The notes beneath the pieces are model-generated. The model saw only the letters and a list, made by a program, of their open reading frames with translations. It did not search any database and had not been told where the DNA came from. From contig JAQOTA010000054.1 in NCBI GenBank assembly GCA_029532415.1, forward strand, positions 372,001 to 436,000: 64,000 nucleotides of DNA, read 5' to 3'. This document shows, in pieces, positions 1-11,865 of this stretch. Origin of the DNA: Marasmius tenuissimus. Lineage: Eukaryota > Basidiomycota > Agaricomycetes > Agaricales > Marasmiaceae. The translations under genes and the position numbers were made by a program. How positions within the stretch are numbered: position 1 is the first letter of the stretch; the number at the start of each line of letters is the position of its first letter.

Positions 1-622
1 TGTTGTTTTTCATTGTACAATGACCTTGCCCAATGCCCGAGAGTGTTCCAGCCTTCCCAACCTGTTCTACATTATGTACATCTTACCATCCATCTTTGCA
101 GTGAGTGTACATCTTCCTACAACCTTACTATGTTTGTACACTTTGTTAATAGTTTTTATTCAGTTTACATACTCTTCCATCTTTGTCCGGTGTGTACAAC
201 CTTGGTAACAACATGGCAAGCTACTGTACAATGTCTACCAACCTAGTTGCGGGTGGCCATGCCTTAAATACCCGGGACCCGTCCAAGAGGTTTTGCCGAT
301 GTTTGACCCAGAGAATTGACCTTGACAGAATCAATGTCGATTCTGACGAGTGTCGAGTCCGGACTTGAAACTGCGGAACCGTCGATTCTGGCTGTTCCCA
401 CGATTACGGACAGAATCGACCCAAACACATACTCTGACCTCCTCTATTGTATCGTGACAGATATCTTTTCGCTCCCCCATAGCCTCCCTTGATCGCTGAT
501 TGTATCTTTCCTCTTGCTAGGGCCCCCACTCTTGTCTGGGGTCGCCGCAACACTTTGTGGCAGATGCTTCTGAGCGGTACTGATATTTGTACAAGGATTG
601 GGTAAGTCAGATTGGTAGGCGG
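1..622. other. No gene recognised; degenerate TGTACA-rich sequence
   Basis: The first 250 bases contain many spaced TGTACA or TGTACAA words but no protein-like reading frame. Around positions 325-420 the motif GTCGATTCTG occurs in both orientations, which suggests an old transposon fragment. I see no splice-consistent coding sequence. Confidence 0.4.
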
Positions 623-630
623 CCCCTCTC

Positions 631-1222
631 TAGTGATGCGTGGGCTCGGGCTGGGCTCAAAGCCTTGGGCTTGGGCTCGGCTTTGAGGGCTTAGGCTCAC
701 CAAAATCTGAGCCCGAGCCTTGGGCCCAAGCCGGACGTCAAAGCCCTGGGGCTTGGGCCTGAGCCTGGGCTTATAACAACCTCGTAAATTGTCGCTGTAA
801 GGAAAATAAGGCATCCCAAGCAGTGTAGTATCTGTCCGGGAGTGCCTTCTCACCATTACCCGTCAAGCATGTTGATCCAGAGAGGTGCAGTCGACTGTCT
901 TCCACAACTGGTAGCCCAGATTCAGTGAGTAGTGAGCTCAATTTCAGCTGTGAAAATCAAATGAATCACTTACTATCAATACCATATAGTGTTGTGTTGG
1001 CACGGGGACTAACAATGTTTAGGGACCTAGAATGTGTGAAGTATATCTTGATTCCTGCCGGTGGATAATGGGAGAGGGCTTGAGCCTAGGGCTTGGGCTT
1101 ACAAAATGTCGAGCCCGAGCCCTAAGCCCCCCAAAGCCCTCTACCGGGGCTGGGCTAGGCTTTTCAAGCCCCGGGCTCGGCTTGGGCTCGCCAGGGCTCA
1201 AGCCTGAGCCCACACATCACTA
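631..1222. mobile_element. Non-autonomous hAT-type element (MITE), 592 bp
   Basis: The element starts TAGTGATGCGTGGGCTC and ends with the inverse, GAGCCCACACATCACTA. It is flanked by a perfect 8-bp direct repeat, CCCCTCTC, at 623-630 and 1223-1230. TIRs of the TAGNG type with 8-bp target duplications are the hAT superfamily signature. Dense GGGCT/GGGCTC and AGCCC subterminal repeats occupy roughly 640-775 and 1075-1215, as expected of transposase-binding arrays. The roughly 300-bp core has no transposase reading frame, so it could only move with a transposase supplied elsewhere. Confidence 0.85.
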
Positions 1223-1230
1223 CCCCTCTC

Positions 1231-2280
1231 TGTAGTACGCAACACTGGCTTCGACCACCTGCTTGCCTTATATGTGAGCTTCATTGTCAACGTTACCCAT
1301 CAAAATATTGATACCGTCGCCATTCATGTGAAGATCGTCGGAGTGGCACGGGCATGGCGAGTGGTGGGGACAGTCAACCCCTAATTGTAAGGCCACTAAA
1401 GAATTTCACCGTTCACGTTGATATGTATCAAGCATCAGAGAACCTGGTAGCCCCTCGATAGGATTCCACCGATTGATACAATGATACATCTGACATGCGA
1501 GGGAGTGGGTGTCACGCATCAACAAAACCGGTCCGCTGGTGCCGCAAACTGTCTGTTATAATCTACTATGGTGCCCTGCCTTCTCCGCCGGCGCAGACCA
1601 TGCAAAATGTAAGATGTAAGATGTAAAACAAGAGCCATGTGACACTTTGCTTGTACAAATCAGTTGGATCTTATTCCTCCTTATACTTCTTGCCACTTGG
1701 GACACTGTGAGGCTTGGAAATCCACCGATCTGTCATGGTCATTGCTCTGCCTGAGTGAGATAAATTGCACTAGAAGAATCATGATGCAGATCAGTCTCCC
1801 CAACAACTTGAATGTGGTTATGGGCAATCAAGTACTCACAGCCTCCTGATGCAGATGGTTGCCTCCACAGCTCCCTATCCGCAGCTCACTGTGAACCTTA
1901 TGCTGATTTCCCTAGCCCAAAAACACCAGAAAGCAACTGTGGGAAGTTGCCTATGAGTCATTATGTCAGTAAGTAATTCAATAAAAGAACTCAGTGACCC
2001 TCAAGGGCCCCCCACTGTAAGCACAACCACAACTCCTGACCCCCCACATACTGGTACACAATACAATGAAGTGCCCCTCGCAGAACTCAACTTACTGCTT
2101 TTCTCTCATCACAGCACCACATGTGCTTAGCTCTGTACGTCCTATGATGCTACATTCAATCCCTGTGTGCTGATCAAGGCCAATTGAATTTGGTGGAGAT
2201 AGATTATATCACTCCTCTACGGTAACACAACAGCTTGACCAACTCAGCTTATGACTGACATTCCCTGATTGGCTTCACAG
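1231..2280. other. Intergenic; no gene recognised
   Basis: No reading frame here resembles a protein I recognise. The last part may hold the 5' exon or exons of the membrane-protein gene that follows, but I could not place a start codon compatible with its splice phases. Confidence 0.3.
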
Positions 2281-3618
2281 GGATCTACACTGTTCTCTAT
2301 GTGATATGCATGTATATCCTTCTCACCCGCAAACGCAGGTCTTATGGCATTCATGGTGTTCTCACTACGGCACTATTCATTGTCGCCACTGTTGGGTTTG
2401 GACTCAGTCAATTCTGTATGGAATAGAACGCCAACAGGAGCTCCTCAATTATACAATTGACCTTCCTGCCTACAATCAAAATGAACAAGATACAGATGAC
2501 CTTCAGGAGCAGATGTGGTTAACAGCGTGACTTCCGTTCCATTTCGTACATCCTGTGGTATTGCTGAATACCTCCCAACAGGTCCCTCGATATGTGGATG
2601 ACCACAGGACTCGTATTCCTCACTGTTTTGGCCAAGTAAGGACATGTTCCATGCACAAGTTGCTTGTAGGAATTTATCTTATTGTTCATCTGATCAGCTG
2701 TTTAACAGATAGTCTTCTGGTGAGATTTCAATGTTTTTGTTGTGTCATCGTTCCACTGAAGACGCCATGAGTTATGGCGCTGCTACATCATCTGGGGATG
2801 TAAAAAGCAAATTGTCATTTTCCCCATCTTCTTGTGTGTGGCCACCAACGGTTTGAATGTTCTCCTACTTTATCGTTGAGAATGGGGACTAACACATGAG
2901 CACTTCTAGCTGCTGGTTTCTTTATAGCTGGCGTGCGTGTCAGCCCTATGTCTCCTGCTTTCTCCTACTTCGGCTATGCTATCGTTGGGAGTAACTTCCT
3001 TTTGACAGCCATGATAGGTAAGTGTGAAGCTCTTCCTCCCACGCCGTGTACCCCGGCTCACATCTACCCGACACAGCGTGTCGTATCTTTTTAATAGCCC
3101 ACCGGATTGCAAAGTGCCTACCAACAAGGAGCAGGAGGTCCGTATTCAGGATGTACAGGCTTGTACTTTCTGCTACGTGAGTGCTATGTAGACCGAGCTG
3201 CACTTTGTTACTAATACCTCCCTTTGAAAGCCTCGAATCGGGCTTGCTGTACCCTACTGCGCTTTTCATGTTTGCCCTGTTTGGATTGCTAGCAACAGCA
3301 CTGAAAAGGGACGAAGGGCGCCCCCCTAAGCTCGTGCTAGTAACCAATGTGATGTTCGACTCTTTGATGAATATAATGGTGCGTCACGGTGTTCGTTGAA
3401 GCAGTTCATTGTGACATATAACACAAGCTCACCTCATCAATGAGCAGGGAATCGCTTCGGTCCTGATCGTTGTTCGAGTAACACTTGGAACTGCCATTCA
3501 GGACGAGCAAACATTCAAGGAGACCATTCTGCTGGATGAGTCAAGTTCAAACAATCAACAGGTCGTCGATATCTGCGCTCAGGATACGGTGTCTGTCGAA
3601 TCTAAGTTCAAGGCGTAA
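2281..3618 (+). CDS. Multi-pass membrane protein, unknown function (multi-exon; 5' end unresolved)
   Basis: The 3' exons fit together in phase: 2772-2850, 2910-3017, 3098-3176, 3231-3378 and 3448-3618 (stop TAA). Introns have GT...AG ends and are 54-80 nt long. A 7-nt microexon (2713-2719) and an exon ending at 2635 fit upstream. The 2281-2415 exon encodes a typical first membrane segment, with IYTVLYVICMYILL followed by RKRR. Later exons give further hydrophobic stretches (WRCYIIWG, ALFMFALFGLL, IASVLIVVRV) and an acidic/polar cytosolic tail. This organisation matches an abundant unnamed agaricomycete membrane family with about seven passes. I could not join 2415 to about 2590 without a stop (TAG at 2424), so the N-terminal half may be damaged or spliced in a way I missed. 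Confidence 0.5.
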
Positions 3619-3848
3619 ATTTGAAAGCCGTACAATATGTACTACTATACCACGAAGGAATGTATGATTATACAATGCATATATCTCGCATCGAAGTATC
3701 TCAGCCTCGCCGAAGACTTCTCCCGGCTATTTGTGAGCATCCTGCCCCGCGTCTCTGCCCGAGCCCGATGGGACATCAAAGCTACGTTCAACAACCTCGA
3801 GAAACCTAGTCCAATCCGAGTGAGGCACCTGCGAGTCGATAGGATCAG

Positions 3849-6141
3849 CTACGAGAATGCGTCAGAAATTCCGAAAGATGAGATTGGAGAGGAGATACCT
3901 TTCAACTCGCGTTGAACATCATGTGGATCTCCTGTGAGGTTTGTTAAAGTAAGGGTCAGGTGTGTCCATCCACATAAGTGGGTCGGACAAAGAATAGGAC
4001 ACTTACCTCTTATCAACTCGGGATAGCCGTGGTTGCGAGCATATTGTTTTCCATCCAAGACGTAATTCATGGCCCGCAAATGATCTTGAATGTGTTGGTA
4101 TTCCATCCAACTCCACGCTGAGCCAATGCGGATTTTCAGATCCAGTTTGGGCAAGCCGATCATTTTCTGACCCCTCTCGCTAATTGGCTCACTGAATTCT
4201 GGGCCAAACGACCATCCATAGAGAGGGTTGCTAGGGAAGATGGGAATGCAATGCACATTATTGATACATTCTGTGGAGAGGAGCTGGATGTTCAAATTGC
4301 CATGGAAGGGGACCTTGAAGTTGGGGATGATGCCAACAAGGTTATAATGGATTTCGTTGATAAACACTGAGAGCAAATGAATCTAGAGGTTGATTGGCGG
4401 TACGACAAACTCTAGGAGAACTCACTGCAATCGTCCATATTGGGGTTTCTGAAACTGACAGGGCAAAGGCCGAATTGGCTGAGGTAGGCAGCTCGGAGTC
4501 GGTTTCGATTTTCTGGTGCAAAGCGCAGTGCAAAGTGAAAATCCACCCGCATGCTGCAGTTTTGCATTTGCTTCGTGTTACGGAAACAACTGGTAGTGTG
4601 CGAATCTACCAGTATGAATCAGTACGGTCATGGTTGATGAGCAAGTCGATCAAACCCGGATGGTAGACATGTTCGAACTTGAAGTCATTGTTACCGCTCC
4701 AGACGGCCCACTTCGGGCATGAAGTGGAAGGAAAGTAAGCAAGAATCCCAGCGTCGGTACGGTCGATAACGGACCCAAAAGTCAAGCGCGAGTGTTGTAC
4801 AAATGGCATCATCCGTACAAATGGTATCGTTGGTGAAATTGGCGTCATCATTAGTGAAAGCGGTATCATCGGTACAGCTTCCATAACAACAGGCCTCACG
4901 AAGTAAAGGGCTGCGATGACGAACAAGAAGTCACCAAAATTCTGGTCGAAACAGGCAATAATTTCATGCTCCTCAAGCCGCGGGAGAGTTTCTTGGCGAA
5001 GTGGTTTTGGGCCTTGACGCGATCGGAGCACGGGGAGCGGCCCCGGATTATTGGAAAAGATCTCAGAGTCGTCGGCTTCCTCCGGAGGTGAAACGGAGAT
5101 TGTAGGCAGGTCATGCTTCCATGATAGTGTTTTCAGATTAAACAACCCCTAATGGGTATTACTATTGGCATGGCACCTGATTTCCGAAGTGACCAACTTA
5201 CTGGAATTTTCAGAGCACTATGGTATCTCAATGCCCGGAACGAAGTCAACTGCAAATGCGCACTTAGTGAAGCTACCAGGATGCTGCAAAGCTAGGGGTA
5301 CCTGCGTATAATCCAGGTAGTAGAATTTGATTGACCCGGAATGCCGGAGCATAAACAACCTTCCGTTGACCAACTCTGCATTTGAGTGAGCGACAGAGGA
5401 ATGTGGGATCACGACAGAAGCTTTTTACCATTGTGTATTTTGAGTGTCGGGATATCAAATAATCCGAGGCCAAAAAGCTGGGTAGTGAATGAAAATCTAG
5501 CCAGTCTTGTGAGTACTGACTGCTGGCAAGGGGCCGAATAGCCAACATACATATGGGCAGATGACACCTCGTGAATTCGTCTCCATATCTGGGAATCTTG
5601 TCAGCACGTATCCTTCTAACTTGAGACCCAACTGACCACTTTGGTGGCCTCCTTATCTTCTTTGTTCTCTGGCTCAAACCCCACCACAGTAAATTTCCGT
5701 TTGTTGAACTGGACGAGTTCTGCAGGGTAAACTCGTTTATAAACCCTCACTGTCCTCGCTGAAGTGCGGTCGCGAAATGGATTTGTATCTCGGATTGCTA
5801 CCCTCCCCAGTAGGCAGTGGCGAAAAGGATTTGTGGGCCGCAAGGTCCACTTGTTTATGACTATCTCTAGCTCTGCTGACCAAACCTCTTTTCGCAGTAT
5901 AACATCTCCTCGAGGGATCGAGTTATAGTGGCTTTGAACCGGCTGAGGAACCAGCTAAATCAACACCCTGAATGCAGATCATAAAGTGATGACGCACCGG
6001 CATTCCTTCGCTCTCAGGTCCGCTAAGGCCCATCGATCCCCCAGCCCGAGAAGAGACATTGTAGATATCTCCTTCAATGTGCTGGAAGAGGTTGCTACCC
6101 TGGAGCGTAGTGTTTGTAGAACCTTGGAAGAAATGGGACAT
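3849..6141 (-). pseudogene. FEPENKED-family protein, probably decayed copy
   Basis: Read on the minus strand, ATG is at 6141 and TAG at 3849-3851. Exon 1 (5998-6141) carries the short N-terminal motif FFQGSTN...GSNLFQHIEGD. Exons 5637-5954, 5551-5588, 5429-5496 and 5302-5375 match in size and phase the same exons of the kinase gene at 23.0-25.3 kb and the fusion gene at 50.2-54.2 kb. The conserved core FEPENKED is in exon 2. Later exons (about 4660-5150, 4400-4590, 3849-4376) resemble the fusion gene's C-terminal half, including DGKQYARNHGYPELIRG, and end with GDPHDV. Decay signs: the donor after the 16-codon sixth exon reads GG instead of GT (about position 5251), and the exon near 4560 cannot be joined in frame. 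Exon 2 has about 18 extra codons containing a second TNPFR copy. Function unknown. Confidence 0.6.
4799..4882. repeat. Imperfect 18-21 bp tandem repeat inside a FEPENKED exon
   Basis: About four degenerate units of the type GGTATCRTYGGTRMA follow one another. In the minus-strand frame they give Met/Pro/Ile-rich repeats (MIPLSLMMTPISP and similar) absent from the corresponding position of the 52.8-53.2 kb paralogue. It looks like a local slippage expansion within the decayed gene. Confidence 0.5.
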
Positions 6142-6714
6142 CGTAGTATAGTCATGAGTACCAAGCTGTGGGCGAGCAATAGATAAATAGTCCGATGATG
6201 TTGAGCACCTTGTGTGCCGGGGGATCTATGGCTCCGGCTGCACAGTCCACACGCCATGTTGCTGGCTGTAAACCCACGGACATAGGTATGTGGAAAATTC
6301 CCGTGTCCATTTTTACCTTGCTATCCCTGTCCATGGTATGCACTACAACCGTTCTCGTGATGAAAATACGGTGTTCTAGCTTCGGGTACCCTAAATTCGG
6401 AATTCAAGTAGCAAAGGGCCGTACCACAAGCAAACAAACAGTACTGATTTGAGTCTGTCGGTCCCGACAGACATTCTTGTATGTCTTAGCTAGTACTACT
6501 AGGAAAAGGAACCAAGAAAGGTAAGATGAAAACCAGGTGGCTCGTCACAGACCTCACGCTCGTCTCTGGCCTGTCGCCTACCTTTTCCTGATTGAAAATC
6601 CGAATGAGGGTACCTAAAGTCAAGACAGAAAGCAGACCTGACCAAACAACAAGGGTCATGATAAAAAGTTATTTTATGTTGAACATTGTTTTTTCGTGCA
6701 AACTCACTGTAAGT

Positions 6715-9700
6715 GAGATAGTGCGGCTCGGAAGATCGATGTCGCGGTACAAGGAGGCAAGGGAGACACAGCCACAAAGTTCCCATACACGTCAGCTTGT
6801 TCTCATACCACCACCATCTTCAATCACGAATACTGACGCCATCATCTCCGCAAGGCTCCTGTGAGTGCTCTCTGATTCTCTGATAACAGTTTACTAAACA
6901 AACCTCCAGAAATTGTCCGTTATCAAATATGGTTATGTGACCGTTCGAGTGCTATCCTCGACACCGAGAAAAGCTTCCAAAACCCGTTTTACGGTCCTGA
7001 TGAAGCTATTTGGCTGAATATGCGTCTCGACTCTGGACTAGGGGCGTAGCTCGCTATCAAGTAACAGACTCTTCAACGAGGGTCGGTGTTGCAAAGAGTG
7101 GTCTGTCAGATATGGGTACAAACCAGTTCCACTCGAGGTGTTTCTAACCTGACATTTTCCTCTTCTATTTAGATAATCAATCAATGGCCTCTCGGCGAAT
7201 CATTCACCGATACAAAAACACTTTTGGAAGGCAATATAATGACAAGGAGAAGGGAAATATGGGGGTAGTACACCCTCATATGTTAATAAGATGGGTCGCT
7301 CGGATACGGATGCTGAGAAGGGAATTGGCTTGTAGAATATATGAGCAATGGGTGTTTGCAACAGTATGCTCCCTCACAAGTAAATCTTCCCGACTAGCTG
7401 CCTGACGTCGGTTCTGGGATTGCAGCTAAGATGTATAAACGACCTTCTCGCATGGGGATGGAAAGCAAAAACTCTTCAATACCAGCAAGGTATTGGGACT
7501 AGGCTTAGGTGGCAAACAAGAGGAGATGAGAGCACAAGTCTCGGAATGCTTATTGGACAATACCAGTCTCTTGATCTGGTATATACTTTCCACTTGTATA
7601 TTTCTCTGTATATGTAGTCTAATGTTCAGCTCCAGGAGCATGAATACCGCATCCTTGACATCAATTTATTGTGTGGGGGGCGAACTGCCCAAGATGCACA
7701 TAATCTCTACCACACCTCTCCATCCTATCTACCTAGACTAAGGGGCTCCTGCCCTGGTGTTGCTCTCTGTCCTGAAAGCCCCAGTGACGGAGCAATCCCC
7801 CCACTGGTCCGAAACGTCCTAGTCTTGTTTTTGACGGCGGCGGAGGGTCCAAGGGTAGGGTGTCTTTTCACAACTCATGCCTACCCGTTTGTATCGTAGT
7901 TGTTCACGTACCCGCTGGAGTGGGTACTGCCGTTGTGGACAGCTGGCGCTCTTTCGACATGACCCTACTCCCTTGACTCCAAACATTGTGAAGAACCTTT
8001 GGCTGCACCTCAGCCAGCCAATCTCATTCCCCCGCACAATCATCTTCCTCTGCTGTCTCACCTGACACGCTTTAATCTCCCTGTGCTATCGAATTTCTTA
8101 CCTCTCCTTTTGTTTGTGGAATTGCATTGACCTCCATTACTGGATATTCAAAGGCAGACAATCACAGGAGAACTATCCAGGCCGTGTCTTCACGAATGCT
8201 CGAGATCCGTTTACAGATCCTCATATCACTGGGCACGTTTGGTCAGCTCTCAGAATGATCATGATTGAACAGTTGCTTCCTGTCAACGTCAGTCAGCCTT
8301 CGTTGGAATGCAGAACCTAATTTGTTGTGCATTATCATACATCTTGACCCTGTCCAGCCTACAATATCTCGCTAACCGTGCTATCTCAGGCTGCGTTTCA
8401 GGCCTGCAATCAAATAAACAAGGGCATCCATGGTCTATGCTCATACATTGCTGGATGCAAATGACAATGAGTGGATGAAGGCGAACTCATCGTCCTCGGA
8501 GCACACTGAGCCTTCCTTGACACCTTCTGCTATTGTCACACTCTACCTTGCGGCATTGATGTCACCTTATGTTCACTCTTCCCATCTCATGGCTACCTAC
8601 ACCCGTCACCCTCTTGTCCACTGCGACCGCCCTCTTATCTCGGGCGCTCTTCCTTTCAAAAGTTGGGCATGGCTCTCATGAACTCATTATATAGTGATGT
8701 CAGGGCAGGGCAGGGCAGCCAACCCTAGGGTAGGGCAGGGCAGCCAACCCTAGGGTAGGGCAGGGTTTTTCAGGGTGAGGGTGGCCAAAAATCCGTGCCC
8801 TTGCCTTCTGCCCTACTATGCCCTGACCTGGAGCAGGTGAGGATTCTGCCCGGGGCAGACCTACGAGTTAGAACTCGGATTTTGAATTATTTTATTACTG
8901 GATTAAGACAACTTAGTATTGGTAAGTGTTGGGTAAGTGAACACACTGGTCTAAAAACACTGAATTTACACCCAGACTCATGCAAAACTATTCTAGTGAA
9001 CATGCAATGGTCACTCTCGGCTGCTGCTTAGTGGGTTCAACCATCTAGAGCTATTGGAGGTAATGAAATATAATAGGTAGCTGTTGTGGTCAAAATTTGT
9101 GACTATCAAAATGTTGGAAAAGGGCTTGTCACCAGTGTTAGCCACACTTATACCAGGGTGTTGAGGCAGAGGTCCTGCCCACACAGTGGCAGCATGGGAC
9201 AGACTAGCTCACCTGGAGATAGGCTTAGAGGCAGCAACAAGAGTAGTAAAAATACCGGTATTGCATGTAGATACAGAGCTACTTATATACTATACAGAGG
9301 TGGCTGTAGCTACTATAACAGGAGTGACTAGGAATAGTATAGATCATAGTGAAACAATTGAAGCATAGATGCGGCCCGATACAACGGTCCATATATCCGG
9401 GAGTCTGGATTCAACACAGGGAGGAGCTGCCCCAGGCAGCTACCCTGGGCGAGGGCAATCTGACATTCAAATCCTTGCCCTCCGCCCTCTCTTGCCCTCC
9501 CTCAGGGCAGGGCAGGGCAAGCTCGCCCCGGGCAAGGTAAGGCAGGGTTTCAGGGCAACTGCCCTGCCCTGACATCACTAAACTCATACCATGTCCTCAT
9601 TGGGCTGCCAACGCTTCATTGGTATGTGAGAGCCAGGGGAAGGTACAGAAGGATTAAGCGCCTGTATGGAACACTGAATATAGACAAAACCTTCAACTCT
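6715..9700 (+). repeat. Duplicated block, copy 1 (split by hAT element)
   Basis: Segments align with the block at 25411-26830 and more weakly with 20690-22480. At the left end all three share a GTACAAGGAGG...CACAGCCAC stretch that could encode SRYK...GTA followed by a VPIPPSS-like motif and a GTGAGT-like donor. In the middle, TCTCGGCGAAYCA...CGATACAA recurs near 7195 and 25885. At the right end, CGGGCGCTCTT and GATTAAGCGCC recur near 8640/9655, 26670/26785 and 22320/22435. The copies read like a decayed multi-exon gene, but no continuous protein can be built and I do not recognise the product. The 889-bp hAT element lies inside this copy only. Confidence 0.45.
8692..9580. mobile_element. Non-autonomous hAT-type element, 889 bp
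   Basis: The left end reads TAGTGATGTCAGGGCAGGGC. The right end is its inverse, GCCCTGCCCTGACATCACTA. GGGCAGGGCAG-type subterminal repeats fill about 8700-8770 and 9480-9570. The flanks carry near-matching 8-bp repeats, AACTCATT (8681-8688) and AACTCATA (9581-9588), with three extra bases on the left. Outside the element, sequence continues into a segment that is uninterrupted in the 26.7-kb duplicate, which acts as an approximate empty site. There is no transposase frame. Its TIR shares the first eight bases with the 631-1222 element but has a different subterminal repeat, so it is a separate family. Confidence 0.75.
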
Positions 9701-10113
9701 GTAGGTCCTTCTCTTTTTCGACGCATCATTGATCACTAACATCATGGCCTTTTTTTCATGCAGAGTATTTTAGAGTTGTGAGCTTGATGTTGGTATACGT
9801 CCTCTGGTGTGGTTATGCGTCACATGGATCTTTGCCCAGAGCACGAGTTCACAGAGTCACTCTGAGTGTCAAAACATAGAGTTGTGTCCTCAACTTGAGG
9901 TATAATGATGATGGAATATTCATTCTGGGCTCAAATGGAGTAACGTTTCTTGGTGAGGATTGGCTCGCTTATGGCCTTTGGTCAGTTTCGTGTAGCTCAC
10001 AGAAATATAAATCATAGGACTAGAAATACAACAGGTGTGGCTGTTATGAGCTCACAAATGCGAAGAGGAACCCTCAACAAATTCTGATGCTACAAACTAT
10101 GATGCCGAAGCAG

Positions 10114-11360
10114 TTAATGCTTGGCTCTGAAGCTCTGCAATCTGCCGCGGCTGCGGTCGGAGTCCCTCTGGTGGCGAATTAAAACAATCAGAGTCCTCAT
10201 TAAAGCTCTCACTGGCTGGAAACTGTGGGTCGACGATTGGCGAGAACTGCTTGTGGCTATGGCTTCCGAGAATGGTCCAGGGTCCCGGGGAATAGCTTCA
10301 AGATTCTATAAAAGACTGTTGGAACTCTGGCTGAGTAGAGAAAAGACGGGAGCGCACCTGCTGTACAATGGTTAGGGGGCAGGATATCAAGTCATTGATG
10401 GAACCCTCAAATTGCTCTTGTGCACCATTGTGTGTGATCAGACCAAGATGGGGGTTGCTCTGGCTATCACCATATTCCTCGTACCAGAAGTAGTTGGAGG
10501 GTTTTTCACCGCTTGGGAGGATATTGTCCATGTCTGGGGCTTGGAATGAGCATAAGATTTAACAGCGGCAACAACCTCACAAGACTCACTCTGGCCATTG
10601 CGTTGTTCGGGACAACCTTGGGACATGGATTGGAATAGATATTGTTGAACATGTGGTTACCATGTGATACACTTTATTGACGTGTTGTTTACGCGTCTAT
10701 TATTTATAGACTCTTTCACTATGACACTTGCACTCGTATGAAAGATCCTGTACTTACTCAGATGGACTCTGTAGTTAGTCAGTACTCACACCTTATCTCT
10801 ATGGTTTATAACAAGGTTCAGCTTTGCACCCAATAGCGTTCAAAGCTGACTGAGCTTTCTCTCTAGATTACTTAGATAGAAAGCTAGTATGACTATGCCT
10901 ACTTACTCACTCTGCTCTTCAAGCACTTATGCTTACTGATATGCAATATGTACCATATGCTAAATTCTCACTTACCTATGTTCTATGACTTGTAGATAGA
11001 CAAGGACTCTTGTATAAAAGCTGGAGACTTTGCGTCTCAAAGCTTTAGGACAATCTACTTGATTATCACCTCTAGCAAGCATCTACAAGAACACAAGAAT
11101 TCTCTTATAGTCAATATGTGAGGTTTTAGTTTCATCTCACTGTGCATTTAACTATGCTGGCTCAATAGATATTGCAGGCCTTGTTTTATATGCTGAAGGT
11201 TAGGGCAGATTGTTGATGCCTCAATGGAAGCATAAGATCCTATGGACTCTAGGTACGCCTGGGTGGCGATAATCGAAAGATGAGATTCAAAGCCATAGGG
11301 AGCAGTAATGTCGTAGTTTCGGATAGCGTGTCCATTGTTTGGTTGCCAGAAGTTGTTCAT
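10114..11360 (-). pseudogene. Unknown small protein gene split by an LTR-like insertion
   Basis: ATG at 11360 opens a frame that reaches the insertion at 11164. With one copy of the duplicated target removed, the same frame resumes at 10634 and runs to a GTGAGT donor after 10590 (241 coding nt). The next exon, 10358-10533, continues in phase (176 nt). A final exon ending at a TAA at 10114-10116 is plausible but uncertain. The protein is Gln/Asn/Ser-rich and has no domain I recognise. Exact frame restoration suggests the insertion is recent relative to decay of the coding sequence. Confidence 0.5.
10643..11164. mobile_element. Solo-LTR-like insertion, 522 bp
   Basis: The segment begins TGTTGAACAT and ends CTGGCTCA (TG...CA, as in LTRs). 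It is flanked by the direct repeat ATAGATAT (10635-10642 and 11165-11172). A TATAAAAGC box near 11010, about 150 bp before the right end, fits a U3-R-U5 layout. There is no internal coding region, so it would be a solo LTR left by recombination. The 8-bp or longer repeat exceeds the usual 4-6 bp for LTR elements, so another element class remains possible. Confidence 0.5.
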
Positions 11361-11372
11361 TTATAGTGATGG

Positions 11373-11865
11373 GAAGGATTTTGATCCAAGCATCCCAAAA
11401 CATCCCGGAGTACTGTGCCTGCGAGAACAATAGCGAATTGGGGTAGCGAACCAGAGACGTTTGTCTCCCCAGTATCTGTGAGTCTCTTCATCTCTTAGTC
11501 TGGGCTCACTGCAATCTGTATGCCACCCTTCATTGTTAACTTCATGAAGTTCCTTGAATTGATCGGAGTAATTGACGGGTCAGAAGGTGTAACTACCCCT
11601 TTGAGTGAGGACAACCATGATAACAAAGCAGGATCCTGTTATGGATCCACCTATTGTTTTCCCTTCCCTTGGTCCCCAGGTACTTTTTCCTCATGTTTTT
11701 CTCTTTATTTCCCATGGTCACATGTTCTCACCATCACATTCTGGCCCCCATATCATTACCTGGTACTACCTGGTGTTCCACATTGTTTCCAGATATCTTT
11801 CCAGCATACCATATGGTTCCCATCATGACAATGTTTCCACATGTATCCCTTGATTCTTATCATTT
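11373..11865. other. Flank of the chromovirus; no gene recognised
   Basis: A pyrimidine-rich stretch (about 11640-11850) has short open frames in all directions but no recognisable protein. The five bases before the 5' LTR are CATTT. Confidence 0.3.
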
